From assembly GCF_003075035.1 (NCBI RefSeq), contig NZ_QCZE01000001.1, forward strand, positions 248,001 through 312,000: a DNA stretch of 64,000 nt. The letters are read 5' to 3'. The notes beneath the pieces were generated by a model. The model saw only the letters and a list, made by a program, of their open reading frames with translations, was not told where the DNA came from and searched no databases. The stretch is from Zobellella maritima. GTDB lineage: Bacteria > Pseudomonadota > Gammaproteobacteria > Enterobacterales > Aeromonadaceae. Numbering within the stretch: the first letter of the stretch is position 1; each line of letters begins with the position of its first letter. Positions 1 through 8,208 of the stretch are shown here, in pieces. A program made the translations under genes and the position numbers.

Positions 1-7
1 CCTTATC

Positions 8-1129
8 TCACCAGGCTCCATATCGTGAATCACGACGAACCCGGCCACTCAGCCTGGCCAGTATAAAGTGAGCCGCCCGTAACAATCCCATAAGCAGCGG
101 TCCAAACAGCCAAAGCAGCCAGCTGCCGAGGTAAAGTGCCGGGATCAGCAGCAACAGCCATCCGGCAAGCTGCACGGCCAGCACGGGGAAGCCCAGCACA
201 TCGGCGACACCGGCGAGCACGTCACTGACAATACTGGGGTGTGTCACCACCAGGTAGCCGGCACCGACAATCAGGGGCCATTTCGCATAGCGGGCACTGG
301 TCAGCACCATACGCCCGCCCTGGCTAACCCGGGCAGCCAGGGCCGCCGAACGGGCGCCTCGGCTGGCGCCCTGGGTGGTGACCGCGGCAGTACGCCCCAT
401 ATGCAGCACTTTCACGGCACTTGATAAGACCAGCACATCGACCGATGCCCAGCCGATATCGGCGGCGGTGAGCGCTTCACCGGCGCGGTATTTGGTTTCC
501 AGGCTGCGAATGCCGCTGGTAAAAAACTGGTTCAGCCCTTCCAGCATGCGTTCGGACACAATCCACTGGGTTTCCCCCTGGGCGTCCACCACAAACTGGC
601 CGAGAAAATCATGGCCTTCGCGCTTGATGAAGTTGATGGCATACCAGCCACGTTCTTCCGGAGTCAGCCGCTGATACGGAGCCGAATCTGTGGTATTGGC
701 ACTTTCCTGGGAGCCGGCAAAGAATTGCCTGATGGCCTGGTAGCCCTGATCCGCCTGGTTTATCAGCTCGATGGTCTGGACTGGCCGGGTCATAAAGTGA
801 TGGATCGGCGGCAGAATCGTTTCCCCGTAGCGTCCAAGAATCTCCTGAAATTCAGGCTCCTGGCCGTAGCGCGAAAATACCTTGCGGGCCATGGCCGGAT
901 AACGGATAAACGCCGCCTGCGCCTTCACCAGCAGCAACGGGTCATCGGCTAGATCCAGCAACACCGCCTGAACCCTGAGTGACTCTTGTTTAATGCCGGG
1001 AAACCCTTCCAGCACATCGCCGGCCCGGATCTGTATCAGTTTCTGCTCAATGGGAACCGGGTGGACGGCCACACTGGCCACCGTCGCCAGCAACAGGGCC
1101 AGGCCACAAATCATAAATAGCTTCTTCAC
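8..1129 (-). CDS. Unrecognised membrane protein
   Basis: I do not recognise this family. The GTG at 1129 gives a 373-residue protein that opens with a charged KKLF stretch and a hydrophobic run (MICGLALLLATVASVAV), which looks like a signal peptide or anchor. A GGTGGTGA stretch just upstream could serve as ribosome binding site. The reading frame stays open upstream to 1264, but that extra part has no protein-like character. The middle is soluble (about residues 40-210), followed by an Ala/Arg-rich stretch. The C-terminal third has two or three strongly hydrophobic segments around PLIVGAGYLVV and LLLLIPALYLGSWLLWLF, so I infer an inner-membrane location with a large periplasmic or cytoplasmic part. 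No catalytic motif is visible. The downstream neighbour is outside the window. Confidence 0.6.
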   Translation of the reverse strand: MKKLFMICGLALLLATVASVAVHPVPIEQKLIQIRAGDVLEGFPGIKQESLRVQAVLLDLADDPLLLVKAQAAFIRYPAMARKVFSRYGQEPEFQEILGRYGETILPPIHHFMTRPVQTIELINQADQGYQAIRQFFAGSQESANTTDSAPYQRLTPEERGWYAINFIKREGHDFLGQFVVDAQGETQWIVSERMLEGLNQFFTSGIRSLETKYRAGEALTAADIGWASVDVLVLSSAVKVLHMGRTAAVTTQGASRGARSAALAARVSQGGRMVLTSARYAKWPLIVGAGYLVVTHPSIVSDVLAGVADVLGFPVLAVQLAGWLLLLIPALYLGSWLLWLFGPLLMGLLRAAHFILARLSGRVRRDSRYGAW

Positions 1130-1608
1130 AGGTTCACCACCAATATCACTCCATGGCCAAGGGTATATCCGGTTTGCGCCGAGTCTACAACCGTTAACGG
1201 TATTCTGGTTTGGAAACAGTGGGCTGCTAGGCCTCATCACCCTGGCGACGGGCTTTGTGGCCAACTTTGCCGGCTTTACCCAACTGGTAGCCTTGTTCTA
1301 TCTGTTGATCGGCTATCTGAGTCTGCTCCTGGTGGGCGCGCTTATCTAGGCCCCCTTCAAGCTCAGGCTGGACGCCCGCCAGCCCGGCATGGCACAGGCC
1401 ATTAACAGCACCGATTGAGCGTCCGCCGGAACACTGACCCGAGCTGACAAAAAAAACGCCATTTATTGATGGCGGCTTTTTATTATAACTCATTAGTTTA
1501 CAATTAAATGCAGCTATTAAATGCTCAAGTGAAAACTTGTTAATGTGGATGTGCCTATACTCAATATTCTTTAAATTAATAATAAAATTGGTGTGGTGAG
1601 GGTTTAAT
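1130..1608. other. Intergenic region with a hydrophobic coding remnant
   Basis: No confident gene lies here. On the plus strand at about 1200-1349 one frame reads a compact hydrophobic tail (GFVANFAGFTQLVALFYLL) ending in a stop. It faintly resembles the small DUF1328-type membrane proteins, but no in-frame start or ribosome binding site is visible, so it may be a decayed gene. From about 1490 the composition becomes AT-rich, as in the following NERD gene. Confidence 0.35.
1449..1486. terminator. Rho-independent terminator, possibly bidirectional
   Basis: A CGCCAT/ATGGCG stem (1457-1462 with 1469-1474) has a 6-base loop. It is flanked by an A-run on the left and a T-run on the right, so it could stop transcription in either direction. 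Confidence 0.6.
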
Positions 1609-2553
1609 ATGAATGGATTGTTATCAGTTTATTTCGTTGGGGTGGCTCTTGCTCTTTTGGTCGTTCCCATGTTTATTTTGTTAAGCATTGTGACATACAT
1701 TAAGAAAAGAGAGGCTCGTAGCAGAGTTAGCCCACTTACTACAGATCTTCTTCGTGTACCGGGGTTCTCGCTACAGCAAAAGATAGATGATATGAAATGG
1801 GATCTGGTGGAATGTCTAATGATGATCCCTGTGTTAACGGCTATTGTGCCCATGTTTGTTTTTCTTCAGGTAAAGATGGCGGATCAGACGTTTACCCTCA
1901 CCAGCTGGTTGATGGTTATTTTAATAATAATCATTGGTCTTGCTTACTATGCGCGTAAGCTATTTAAACAGATAAAAAAGTTAGGTTACCTTCGCTTAGG
2001 TTATGCGTGTGAGATAGCTGTAGGGCAAGAGCTCGAACAGGTTGTGCGACCAGCTGACCGCCCTTATCGTGTTTTTCACGATATACCTTTTGAGGGTTTC
2101 AATATAGATCACTTGGTAGTCAGCCCGAAGGGTGTTTTTGTTATTGAAACCAAAGGAAGGTCAAAACCACTTGATAATGGCAGCAAGCAGTTTAAGGTTC
2201 AAGTAGAAGGTGATGTGCTGCACTTTCCTAGGCATGTCGAGCGTGAACCTATTGTACAGACAAGGCGTAATGTTAAAGCTGTGAAGACATGGCTGAGTAA
2301 TGCCACAGGTTTTGATGTTCCAGTAGCTGGTATTCTTGTATTGCCCGGCTGGTTTGTGGAGCTTAAACAAAGTACGGTTTCCCCTTATGTCATGAATGCT
2401 GCCCAGCTGTCCAAGCAGTTGCCCAAGTTGTATGTCGGACAACTTGAGCTCGGGCAGGTTCAAGCCATCACTCACCAAATTATTCAGCGAGTGCAGGATG
2501 TGGATCGTGAGCGAGTAGACCGCATAGCATCACGGCCACTCAAAAGTTATTGA
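1609..2553 (+). CDS. NERD-domain membrane protein (nuclease-related domain)
   Basis: A 314-residue protein with two N-terminal transmembrane segments (about residues 5-30, and 75-110 as one or two helices) followed by a cytoplasmic NERD domain at about 135-260. The visible NERD signature is a GQEL helix, then FNIDHLVVSPKGVFVIETKG, which carries the Asp and Glu-x-Lys typical of the restriction-endonuclease-like fold. NERD proteins are thought to act on DNA, but the substrate is unknown for most. The start has a GGTGAGG ribosome binding site. The gene is clearly more AT-rich than its surroundings and is convergent with the helicase that follows (15 bases between stops), suggesting both arrived as accessory DNA. 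A defence or DNA-processing role is inference. Confidence 0.8.
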   Translation: MNGLLSVYFVGVALALLVVPMFILLSIVTYIKKREARSRVSPLTTDLLRVPGFSLQQKIDDMKWDLVECLMMIPVLTAIVPMFVFLQVKMADQTFTLTSWLMVILIIIIGLAYYARKLFKQIKKLGYLRLGYACEIAVGQELEQVVRPADRPYRVFHDIPFEGFNIDHLVVSPKGVFVIETKGRSKPLDNGSKQFKVQVEGDVLHFPRHVEREPIVQTRRNVKAVKTWLSNATGFDVPVAGILVLPGWFVELKQSTVSPYVMNAAQLSKQLPKLYVGQLELGQVQAITHQIIQRVQDVDRERVDRIASRPLKSY

Positions 2554-2568
2554 ATTCGGAAGTCAGTA

Positions 2569-5500
2569 TTAGCCCAACACACTGAACTCCTTGAACAGCC
2601 TTACCGGCAGTGGGTGCTCCAGCCGCCAGGTGATATTCATCGGCTTGCTGCCATGATAGCGCATAAAATGCACTGGGCCGCAGGTGCGGTAGGGGGCATT
2701 TTTATTGGTGCGAACAAACAGTTGGAAACGCCAGCCATTGGTTTCACTTTCAATGTAACGACGTCCGGCTGGAGTGTTGGGTCCGGCACTGTTCTGGGAT
2801 TGCCAGTGAAACTGGTGCTGGCTGATGGCGTAGTCGTTATAGGCAACGCCTTCGTGTAGCGCCGTGCTTTTGTCCAGCGTCACGAACAGTAACTCGGTTT
2901 TTTTCTCTCTGAGTGTCAGTACACCGGCCTGAAACGGCATACGCTTTTCTGCGGTAAGAAAACCGACGGCGGTGAGAACTTCCCGGCTCTGATAGGCAGC
3001 ATGTAATTTAAGAGGGGTATGTTCCAACCCTGGCAAGGGTAGGTATTGATGCTGCGTTTTCGCATCCAGGTAGTTGCTGAGTTGAACCAGCTCATTACAC
3101 ACAGTCGGTGCTTGAGCCAATCGCTCGAGAAAGTCTTGGGGCGAACCGACCTGGCTTTGTTGGCCATCTATCTGGTATGCCAGCATCTGCAGTCGCTGTC
3201 GTTGCTGCTCATCATTGATAACGTAACGAGCTGGACTCTCGGCTACCTGGTGGATAAGCTGTAGCTGTGTAGTGTCGTCCAGATGTAGCAAGCTACCCAG
3301 ACGGCGGCTGAAATAGCGTTCCTCAGAGGTAGCTTCTCCCGAAAGTAGCCCGGCATCCCGTCGCAGGTTGGTCCAACCGCTGTTTTCGAGCGGACGAGCA
3401 TTTTTATCACGCCGATAGATATCATCCAGCTCCAGCTGCTGTTCGTTAAGAAAATCCCCCAGTGTGACCTGGCGATTGCCGGTCAGGCTGACATAGGTAT
3501 GTAGTTCTTGCTGCAATCGACGCCAGTTCTGATTAAGTGTCTGTTCCAGGCTGCCAAGAATATGTTCCCTGGCTTGTTTTTGTAGCTGGATATGGCAGCC
3601 ACTGGGCAGCCGGCCAAATCCATTCTCTATACTTTCGATTACTTCACGGCGTGACAGTCCGGTAATAGCGCTGTAGAGTATATCGAAGCGGAATCCTTCT
3701 TTATGCTGGCCGACAAAATCCAGGATCAGGCAGCTTTCCTTACCCTCGGATGGACGAAGACCGCGACCGATTTGCTGTTGAAACAGAGTGGCACTTTGGG
3801 TGGGCCGTAATAACAGTAAGGTATCGACAAAAGGAAGATCGACCCCTTCATTATAGAGATCTACAGTCACGATGGCGTGGATCTCGCCACGTTCCAGCTG
3901 CTTGGGCAGATCTCTGCGCTCTTTAACGGTACTTTTACCTGTGATCACCCTGGCGATGATGCCGGCGTTTTCAAACTGATCGGCCATAAACTTCGCATGA
4001 GGAATACTCACGCAAAATACCAGGGTTTTGCCGCGCCGGGGATCATCTACCAACTGCTGCCAGGCGCGGATCACCGCCGCAGCACGAATATGGTTGCCGG
4101 TAAGCAGATTGTCTAGGGCCTTGAGCTCGTTGGCTTGTTGCCAAGGGATCTTGCTGTAGTCTGTATTATCGTCACAGGCATAATATTCGAAGGGTGCCAA
4201 CAGTTGCAGATCCAATGCCTGCCACAGGCGTAATTGGGCTGCCGGTGAGCCGTCTGGCCGGTTATCAAAATGGCGCAGGATATTCTTGCCGTCGGTACGT
4301 TCGGGGGTAGCGGTTAGCCCAAGCAAACAAGCAGGCTTCAAGGTAGTGAGTAGCTGCTCAAAGCTTTTTGCCTCAATTCTGTGGCACTCATCGATAACCA
4401 CCATATGCCAGTAATCTGCGGTATGCAGAGAGACCAGCTTGCGGGTATTCAGGCTTTGAATGGTAGCGAACAGGTGCTGATCCTGCTTCGGTTGATGTTC
4501 ACCGGTAAAGAGATCACCAAACTCCGCCTCGCGTAATACCAACCGAAAGGTACCCATGGCCTGTATCAACAACTCTTTACGGTGGGCAACAAACAGCAGC
4601 CGTGGTAACCCACCTAGTTTGCGGGCCAGACGACGGTAGTCGAAGGCGGCCATCACAGTTTTGCCGGTACCGGTGGCTGCCACCAGCAGATTGCGTATTC
4701 GACCATGGGCTCGTTCGTTTGCCAACTGCTCCAGAATGTCTATCTGAAAAGGCTTGGGCTCGATATCGAAGAAGGTAGGTGTCGCAATCAGCTCTCGGCC
4801 TGATTCACGTTTGAGCGCTTTTTCCAGCTCGTGTCGGTGAGTCTGGTTGTCCGGGTTATAAGGTTGAAACTCACCATCCTCCCACAGGGTTTCAAAATGC
4901 GCCTGCGCCCGTTGGTAGAGTTGGTTCTGGCCCTTTTCGGTGAACTTAACCGTCCATTCCAGCCCTCCCATCAGAGCCGCCCCGGATAAGTTGGCACTGC
5001 CCACATAAGCGGAGCCAAAGCCGGTTTCCCGCTCAAAGATCCAGGCCTTGGCATGTAGCCGGGTACGGCGGCCGTCGAGTGATACCCGAACTTCACAATT
5101 GGGTAATCGAGCCAGTGTATCCAATGCCTTTTGCTCGGTAGCACCGATATAGGTGGTGGTGAGAATGCGAATGTTGGCCTGGCTTTGCCCCTTGGCATTT
5201 GTGCTGGTGATCAGCTTAAGCACTTCGATTATTTTGCGCACCCCAGATACGGTGATAAAGCTCACCAGAATATCCACGCTGTTGCATGATGCCAACTCGG
5301 CGGTCAGCTCATGTAACAGGGAGGGAGAGTCTTTACCGGCGGTAAATAACCAGGGCTGGGCTAGACCGATGGCAGGCAACTCCGGCTTCTGCTTGGCAGG
5401 ATAAAGGGAGCGCAGCACCTGGGGAGGTGTGCATAGCAGATCAGGGGCTTCATCCTGGTTTAGACGCTGGCGGGAATATTGCAGGATGTCATTGATAAGC

Positions 5501-5712
5501 TCGGCCTGAGTCTTCACCTTGGTTTGTTTATCACCCCTGATACCGGACAATAGCCGAGAGAGCTGCTCTGCCAGAACATCGGCCAGACGTTCGTGACTAA
5601 ACACCGGGTTTAGTTCTTCGGGTTGAGCTGTGAGCCCGCTTTCTGCCAGTGCCTGTGTTACTTCCCGAGTGATGAGCAGGTCGTACAGTCCCTGTGCCAG
5701 TGGTGCTTTCAT
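2569..5712 (-). CDS. PLD-nuclease / SF2 helicase / DUF3427 fusion protein
   Basis: A 1047-residue multidomain protein. At about residues 130-270 there is a phospholipase-D-like nuclease domain with an HKD-type half-site (RLHAKAWIF, then GSANLSG). A superfamily II helicase core follows: motif I ATGTGKT, motif II DECH, motif III LTATP, and motif VI QQIGRGLRPSEGK at about residue 660. The last 300 residues match DUF3427, including a tail rich in His/Trp/Phe. A single HKD suggests the nuclease works as a dimer, as is known for one-motif PLD enzymes. Such fusions are generally annotated as DNA-restriction or repair-like helicases; a defence role is plausible but not proven here. The start has an AAGGAACAAG ribosome binding site. 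A truncated gene remnant lies 17 bases upstream on the same strand. Confidence 0.85.
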   Translation of the reverse strand: MKAPLAQGLYDLLITREVTQALAESGLTAQPEELNPVFSHERLADVLAEQLSRLLSGIRGDKQTKVKTQAELINDILQYSRQRLNQDEAPDLLCTPPQVLRSLYPAKQKPELPAIGLAQPWLFTAGKDSPSLLHELTAELASCNSVDILVSFITVSGVRKIIEVLKLITSTNAKGQSQANIRILTTTYIGATEQKALDTLARLPNCEVRVSLDGRRTRLHAKAWIFERETGFGSAYVGSANLSGAALMGGLEWTVKFTEKGQNQLYQRAQAHFETLWEDGEFQPYNPDNQTHRHELEKALKRESGRELIATPTFFDIEPKPFQIDILEQLANERAHGRIRNLLVAATGTGKTVMAAFDYRRLARKLGGLPRLLFVAHRKELLIQAMGTFRLVLREAEFGDLFTGEHQPKQDQHLFATIQSLNTRKLVSLHTADYWHMVVIDECHRIEAKSFEQLLTTLKPACLLGLTATPERTDGKNILRHFDNRPDGSPAAQLRLWQALDLQLLAPFEYYACDDNTDYSKIPWQQANELKALDNLLTGNHIRAAAVIRAWQQLVDDPRRGKTLVFCVSIPHAKFMADQFENAGIIARVITGKSTVKERRDLPKQLERGEIHAIVTVDLYNEGVDLPFVDTLLLLRPTQSATLFQQQIGRGLRPSEGKESCLILDFVGQHKEGFRFDILYSAITGLSRREVIESIENGFGRLPSGCHIQLQKQAREHILGSLEQTLNQNWRRLQQELHTYVSLTGNRQVTLGDFLNEQQLELDDIYRRDKNARPLENSGWTNLRRDAGLLSGEATSEERYFSRRLGSLLHLDDTTQLQLIHQVAESPARYVINDEQQRQRLQMLAYQIDGQQSQVGSPQDFLERLAQAPTVCNELVQLSNYLDAKTQHQYLPLPGLEHTPLKLHAAYQSREVLTAVGFLTAEKRMPFQAGVLTLREKKTELLFVTLDKSTALHEGVAYNDYAISQHQFHWQSQNSAGPNTPAGRRYIESETNGWRFQLFVRTNKNAPYRTCGPVHFMRYHGSKPMNITWRLEHPLPVRLFKEFSVLG

Positions 5713-5729
5713 CTTGTTCCTTATTATTT

Positions 5730-5969
5730 TTATTTAATTACAGCCATAAACCGTGCAAATGGTTTCATCTCGTCGGTGGCGGTCATGTCTTCATAATCCG
5801 GGTTGGTGGCGTGCAGCCGATAGCTGTCGTCCGGATTCTTCTTCACCACCCGCAGCTGGTACTGGCAGTCGCCGGATTCGTCCTGCCGCTCTATGGCCAG
5901 GGTCTGGTTGCTGATGGAGCCGGCGCTTTGCGGGGTTATCCATTCCAGCAACAGATGATTGCCGTCGTT
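5730..5969 (-). pseudogene. Truncated gene remnant upstream of the helicase (S24-like tail)
   Basis: The frame is open from a stop codon at 5970-5972 to the stop at 5730 and reads about 79 residues with protein-like character (HLLLEWITPQSAG, then YRLHATNPDYEDM and FARFMAVIK), but it has no credible start. The pattern recalls the C-terminal end of S24/LexA-type regulators (GD..., Y-R-L-x-A-x-N-P-x-Y). I therefore read it as the 3' end of a gene once co-transcribed with the helicase, its 5' part deleted. The S24 assignment is tentative. Confidence 0.5.
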
Positions 5970-5973
5970 TTAG

Positions 5974-6153
5974 GAAAGGCCGCTGGCAAGTATCAGAGGC
6001 CCAAAGTGGGCCCACATTAACGGTGATTATTCTTTAATGGAAGACTGGGGCATTGTATTGACGGGCACGGAGGGCATGAACTGGTATCAAATAGCTGTGG
6101 CTTATCAGAAGCCGGTGACAGGCCCCGTGGTCTACGGAAAAATCTGGCCCTGA
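5974..6153 (+). pseudogene. 3' remnant of an unknown gene
   Basis: On the plus strand a 59-codon frame follows an in-frame TAG (5971-5973) and ends with TGA at 6151-6153. It reads like real protein (KWAHINGDYSLMEDWGI, NWYQIAVAYQKP, VVYGKIWP) but lacks a start. It abuts the truncated minus-strand remnant within a few bases, so the junction at about 5970 looks like a deletion or rearrangement that fused the 3' ends of two unrelated genes. I do not recognise the family. Confidence 0.4.
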
Positions 6154-6164
6154 TTCGCCGAAAA

Positions 6165-6710
6165 TTAACCATCGGCATCGTGGAACAAACGGGTCAGCTT
6201 TGCTTCCAGCTCGGTTAACATCTGCTCGCAGCTGGTGTCGGGCCGGTTCAGGCCGTGGAGCAGGGTCATGAAGTAGCAGTCCATCATGATCTCCGCATCC
6301 AGTTCGTTGTAGCCGGCCGGGTCGGTAAACAGCTGTCGCTTGAAGTCGTCCAGTTGTGGGCGAAAGTAGTCGTATTGCCAGATGGCCTCTTTGAACAGTT
6401 CCCGGCTGAATTCCCGGTTATCCGCATAAAATCCATACAGAAAGCCGGCATGGTGTAACAGCCGTTGGCTCGGTGTGTCGTTGTTATCTTCTTGACGAGC
6501 CCTGGCCAGTACCTGGTCGACCTGGGTCAGCATGCCTGCCTTGAGCATGTCCAGCTTGGTGGGGAAGTGGCTGAACACGGTGCCGTCTGCGACCCCGGCC
6601 TTGCGGGCGATCTGGCGGGTGCTGGTGTCGGGGTAGCCCTGCCGGCGAAAAAGCTGCCAAGCGGCGCTGAGGATCTTCTCCCGGGTGAGCTGCTTCTTGG
6701 TGGTGGTCAT
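6165..6710 (-). CDS. TetR family transcriptional regulator
   Basis: A 181-residue TetR-type repressor. The N-terminal DNA-binding domain is plain: TREKILSAAWQLFRRQGY, then STRQIARKAGVADGTVFSHF as the helix-turn-helix, with an all-alpha ligand domain behind it. I chose the ATG at 6710 (MTTTKKQ), about 8 residues before the HTH helix 1 as usual. ATG at 6725 is an alternative. The longer frame to 6818 would start inside the operator and is unlikely. A small membrane protein gene is divergent, and two identical palindromes lie between them, so autoregulation and control of the divergent gene are likely. The inducer is unknown. Confidence 0.85.
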   Translation of the reverse strand: MTTTKKQLTREKILSAAWQLFRRQGYPDTSTRQIARKAGVADGTVFSHFPTKLDMLKAGMLTQVDQVLARARQEDNNDTPSQRLLHHAGFLYGFYADNREFSRELFKEAIWQYDYFRPQLDDFKRQLFTDPAGYNELDAEIMMDCYFMTLLHGLNRPDTSCEQMLTELEAKLTRLFHDADG

Positions 6711-6784
6711 TTTAGTGTCTGGCATGCGGATGTGACGACATGCTAACAAGCCCGTCGGGGTTTTCAACGGAAACAGTTGATAAA

Positions 6785-6817
6785 TGAGCGCGCTCAGTTT
6801 ATTTTTGAGCGCGCTCA
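6785..6817. promoter_or_regulatory. Tandem palindromic operator (probable TetR site)
   Basis: The perfect palindrome TGAGCGCGCTCA occurs twice, at 6785-6796 and 6806-6817. The centres are 21 bases apart, which is two helical turns on the same DNA face. It lies between the divergent tetR-like gene and the small membrane protein gene, just upstream of the latter's GGAGGTG ribosome binding site. That is the classic layout for cooperative TetR dimer binding; the assignment to this regulator is inference. Confidence 0.75.
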
Positions 6818-6833
6818 TTTTTCGGAGGTGATA

Positions 6834-7052
6834 ATGAAAACCCTGATACTGCGGCTATTGGCAACGCTGGTCTATATGCCTTTCATGCTGTTTTACTGTT
6901 ATCTGGTCGGGCCCATTCTCAAGCTGGTACTGGTGCCGGGAGCCATTCTGTTGTTGCTGGTGATCGGTCGCGGGGAGGCCTGGCAGGCGCTGAAGGAAGG
7001 CGTGTTTCACTCTGGCTCCAAAGCCGGAAACCAGGGGCTGCCGTCAGGCTAG
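6834..7052 (+). CDS. Small membrane protein, divergent from TetR regulator
   Basis: A 72-residue protein with a strong GGAGGTG ribosome binding site. It has a hydrophobic stretch from residue 4 to about 42 (LLATLVYMPFMLFYCYLVG, then LVLVPGAILLLLVIG), enough for two transmembrane helices. A short polar tail (GEAWQALKEGVFHSG) follows. I do not recognise the family. It is probably the target of the divergent TetR regulator because the double operator overlaps its promoter region. A terminator follows at once, so it is a single-gene unit. Confidence 0.6.
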   Translation: MKTLILRLLATLVYMPFMLFYCYLVGPILKLVLVPGAILLLLVIGRGEAWQALKEGVFHSGSKAGNQGLPSG

Positions 7053-7086
7053 CCCAAAAGCCGGGCTGCTTTAAGCCTTATATCTC

Positions 7087-7120
7087 AAACGCCGTTCGGC
7101 TGGCCCGATACGGCGTTTTT
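7087..7120 (+). terminator. Rho-independent terminator
   Basis: A perfect 9-bp stem AAACGCCGT/ACGGCGTTT (7087-7095 with 7110-7118) has a 14-base loop and a T-run. It ends the small membrane protein gene. Confidence 0.75.
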
Positions 7121-7226
7121 ATTGCATCTGGCCGGTCGCCACAACCCACTGCCGGCGTTGGGCGCTATCATGGCGGGCAGCGAGGGATTATGCTCAACCA
7201 TAAGGCGCAATGTGGAGGTAATGTTG

Positions 7227-7722
7227 ATGATCAATCAAGGGGATTTACGGTTTTTACAGCGTTGTGTGGCCCTGGCGGAGGAGGCGCTGGCCGGCGGTGA
7301 TATGCCCTTTGGCTCCGTGCTGGTGTCGGCCGAGGGGGGCGATATTGGCAGAGGATCATAACCGTATTCACAGCCATGAACCCACCTGGCACCCGGAAAT
7401 TGCGTTGGCACGCTGGGCCGCCGAGCACTTGAGCGAAACCGAGCGGGCTCGCTCTACCCTCTATACGTCGGGCGAGCATTGCCCCATGTGCGCCGCCGCT
7501 CATGCCTGGGCGGGCCTGGGTCGTATTGTCTATGTCAGCTCGGCCGAACAGTTTGCGGGCTGGTGTAGTGAGTGGGGGTTGCCGCCGTCGCCGGTGAAAC
7601 CGCTGTCCATTAACGAGGTGGCGCCGGAAATTGAAGTTGAGGGCCCGGTGCCCGAGCTGGCCGAGCAAATACGTGAATTGCACAGGCTGTATTTTGGGAT
7701 CGAGGATAGCGGTAAGCCGTAA
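7227..7722 (+). pseudogene. Nucleoside deaminase with a frameshift
   Basis: This is a cytidine/deoxycytidylate-deaminase-fold enzyme of the guanine/tRNA-adenosine deaminase type. The first frame reads MINQGDLRFLQRCVALAEEA and MPFGSVLVSAEG. It then breaks at a run of six G (7334-7339) and continues in the +1 frame as ILAEDHNRIHSHEPTWHPEI and TLYTSGEHCPMCAAAH. The zinc ligands are visible as HPE and CPMC. Removing one G restores a single frame of about 164 codons. The GGAGG at 7214-7218 favours the ATG at 7227 over 7221. Whether the shift is a genuine mutation, a phase switch or a sequencing error cannot be told here. The deaminated substrate is unknown. Confidence 0.75.
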
Positions 7723-7957
7723 GCTGTCAGTCAAACCAGCTGGGGTTGGTGTTGTGTCCGATGATTGGGCATGGCCTGTTCCGGCAGCTAAAGCGCCGGC
7801 TGCAAACAGTCTCCGATATCTGCTGAGGGCGCGCGGCGCATGAATGGGTGCCTACGGGGTGGAACACCGGTAATGCTTAAGTTATCCCTTGAAGGGGGTA
7901 ATATTGATTTTACCCCCTATAGCGGTTAAAGTTGTTTTATTTGCTGGAGGGGATAAT
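7723..7957. other. Intergenic region upstream of hipB
   Basis: No gene is visible. It holds one copy of a 15-base direct repeat (7837-7851) whose partner lies downstream of hipA. The hipBA promoter and operator should lie at about 7860-7945; no clear palindrome was recognised. Confidence 0.4.
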
Positions 7958-8206
7958 TTGCGTATTACTACCGCCAATATGCTGGCTCATGCGATTCGGG
8001 ATGAGCGTAAAAAACGCAAACTCAGCCAGCAGGCTCTGGCTGAGCAGGCTGCTATCAAACAATCGACGATTTCCGCGTTTGAAAATAATCCGGATGGCAC
8101 CAAGTTGGAAACCCTGTTCAAGCTGTTGTCTGAAATGGGGCTGGAACTGCATCTTGCAGAAAGGGATCAGCCGAGCAATAACGCTGGATGGGAACAGGAG
8201 TGGTAG
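7958..8206 (+). CDS. hipB: HipB-like antitoxin, XRE-type DNA-binding protein
   Basis: An 82-residue helix-turn-helix protein of the XRE class. MLAHAIRDERKKRKLSQQAL and AIKQSTISAFENNPDGTKLE form the HTH, and LFKLLSEMGLELHL is the typical HipB end. I chose the TTG at 7958 because a strong GGAGGGG (7946-7952) sits 5 bases before it; the ATG at 7889 has no such signal. Known HipB proteins bind and neutralise the HipA kinase and repress their own operon. hipA begins 2 bases after this stop. Since hipA is broken, the antitoxin may now act only as a regulator. Confidence 0.85.
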   Translation: MRITTANMLAHAIRDERKKRKLSQQALAEQAAIKQSTISAFENNPDGTKLETLFKLLSEMGLELHLAERDQPSNNAGWEQEW

Positions 8207-8208
8207 CT

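Noticed and set aside
993-1349. Plus-strand frame of 118 codons as a full gene
   Set aside because: The first two thirds are the complement of the membrane protein gene and its upstream region; only the hydrophobic tail looks protein-like.
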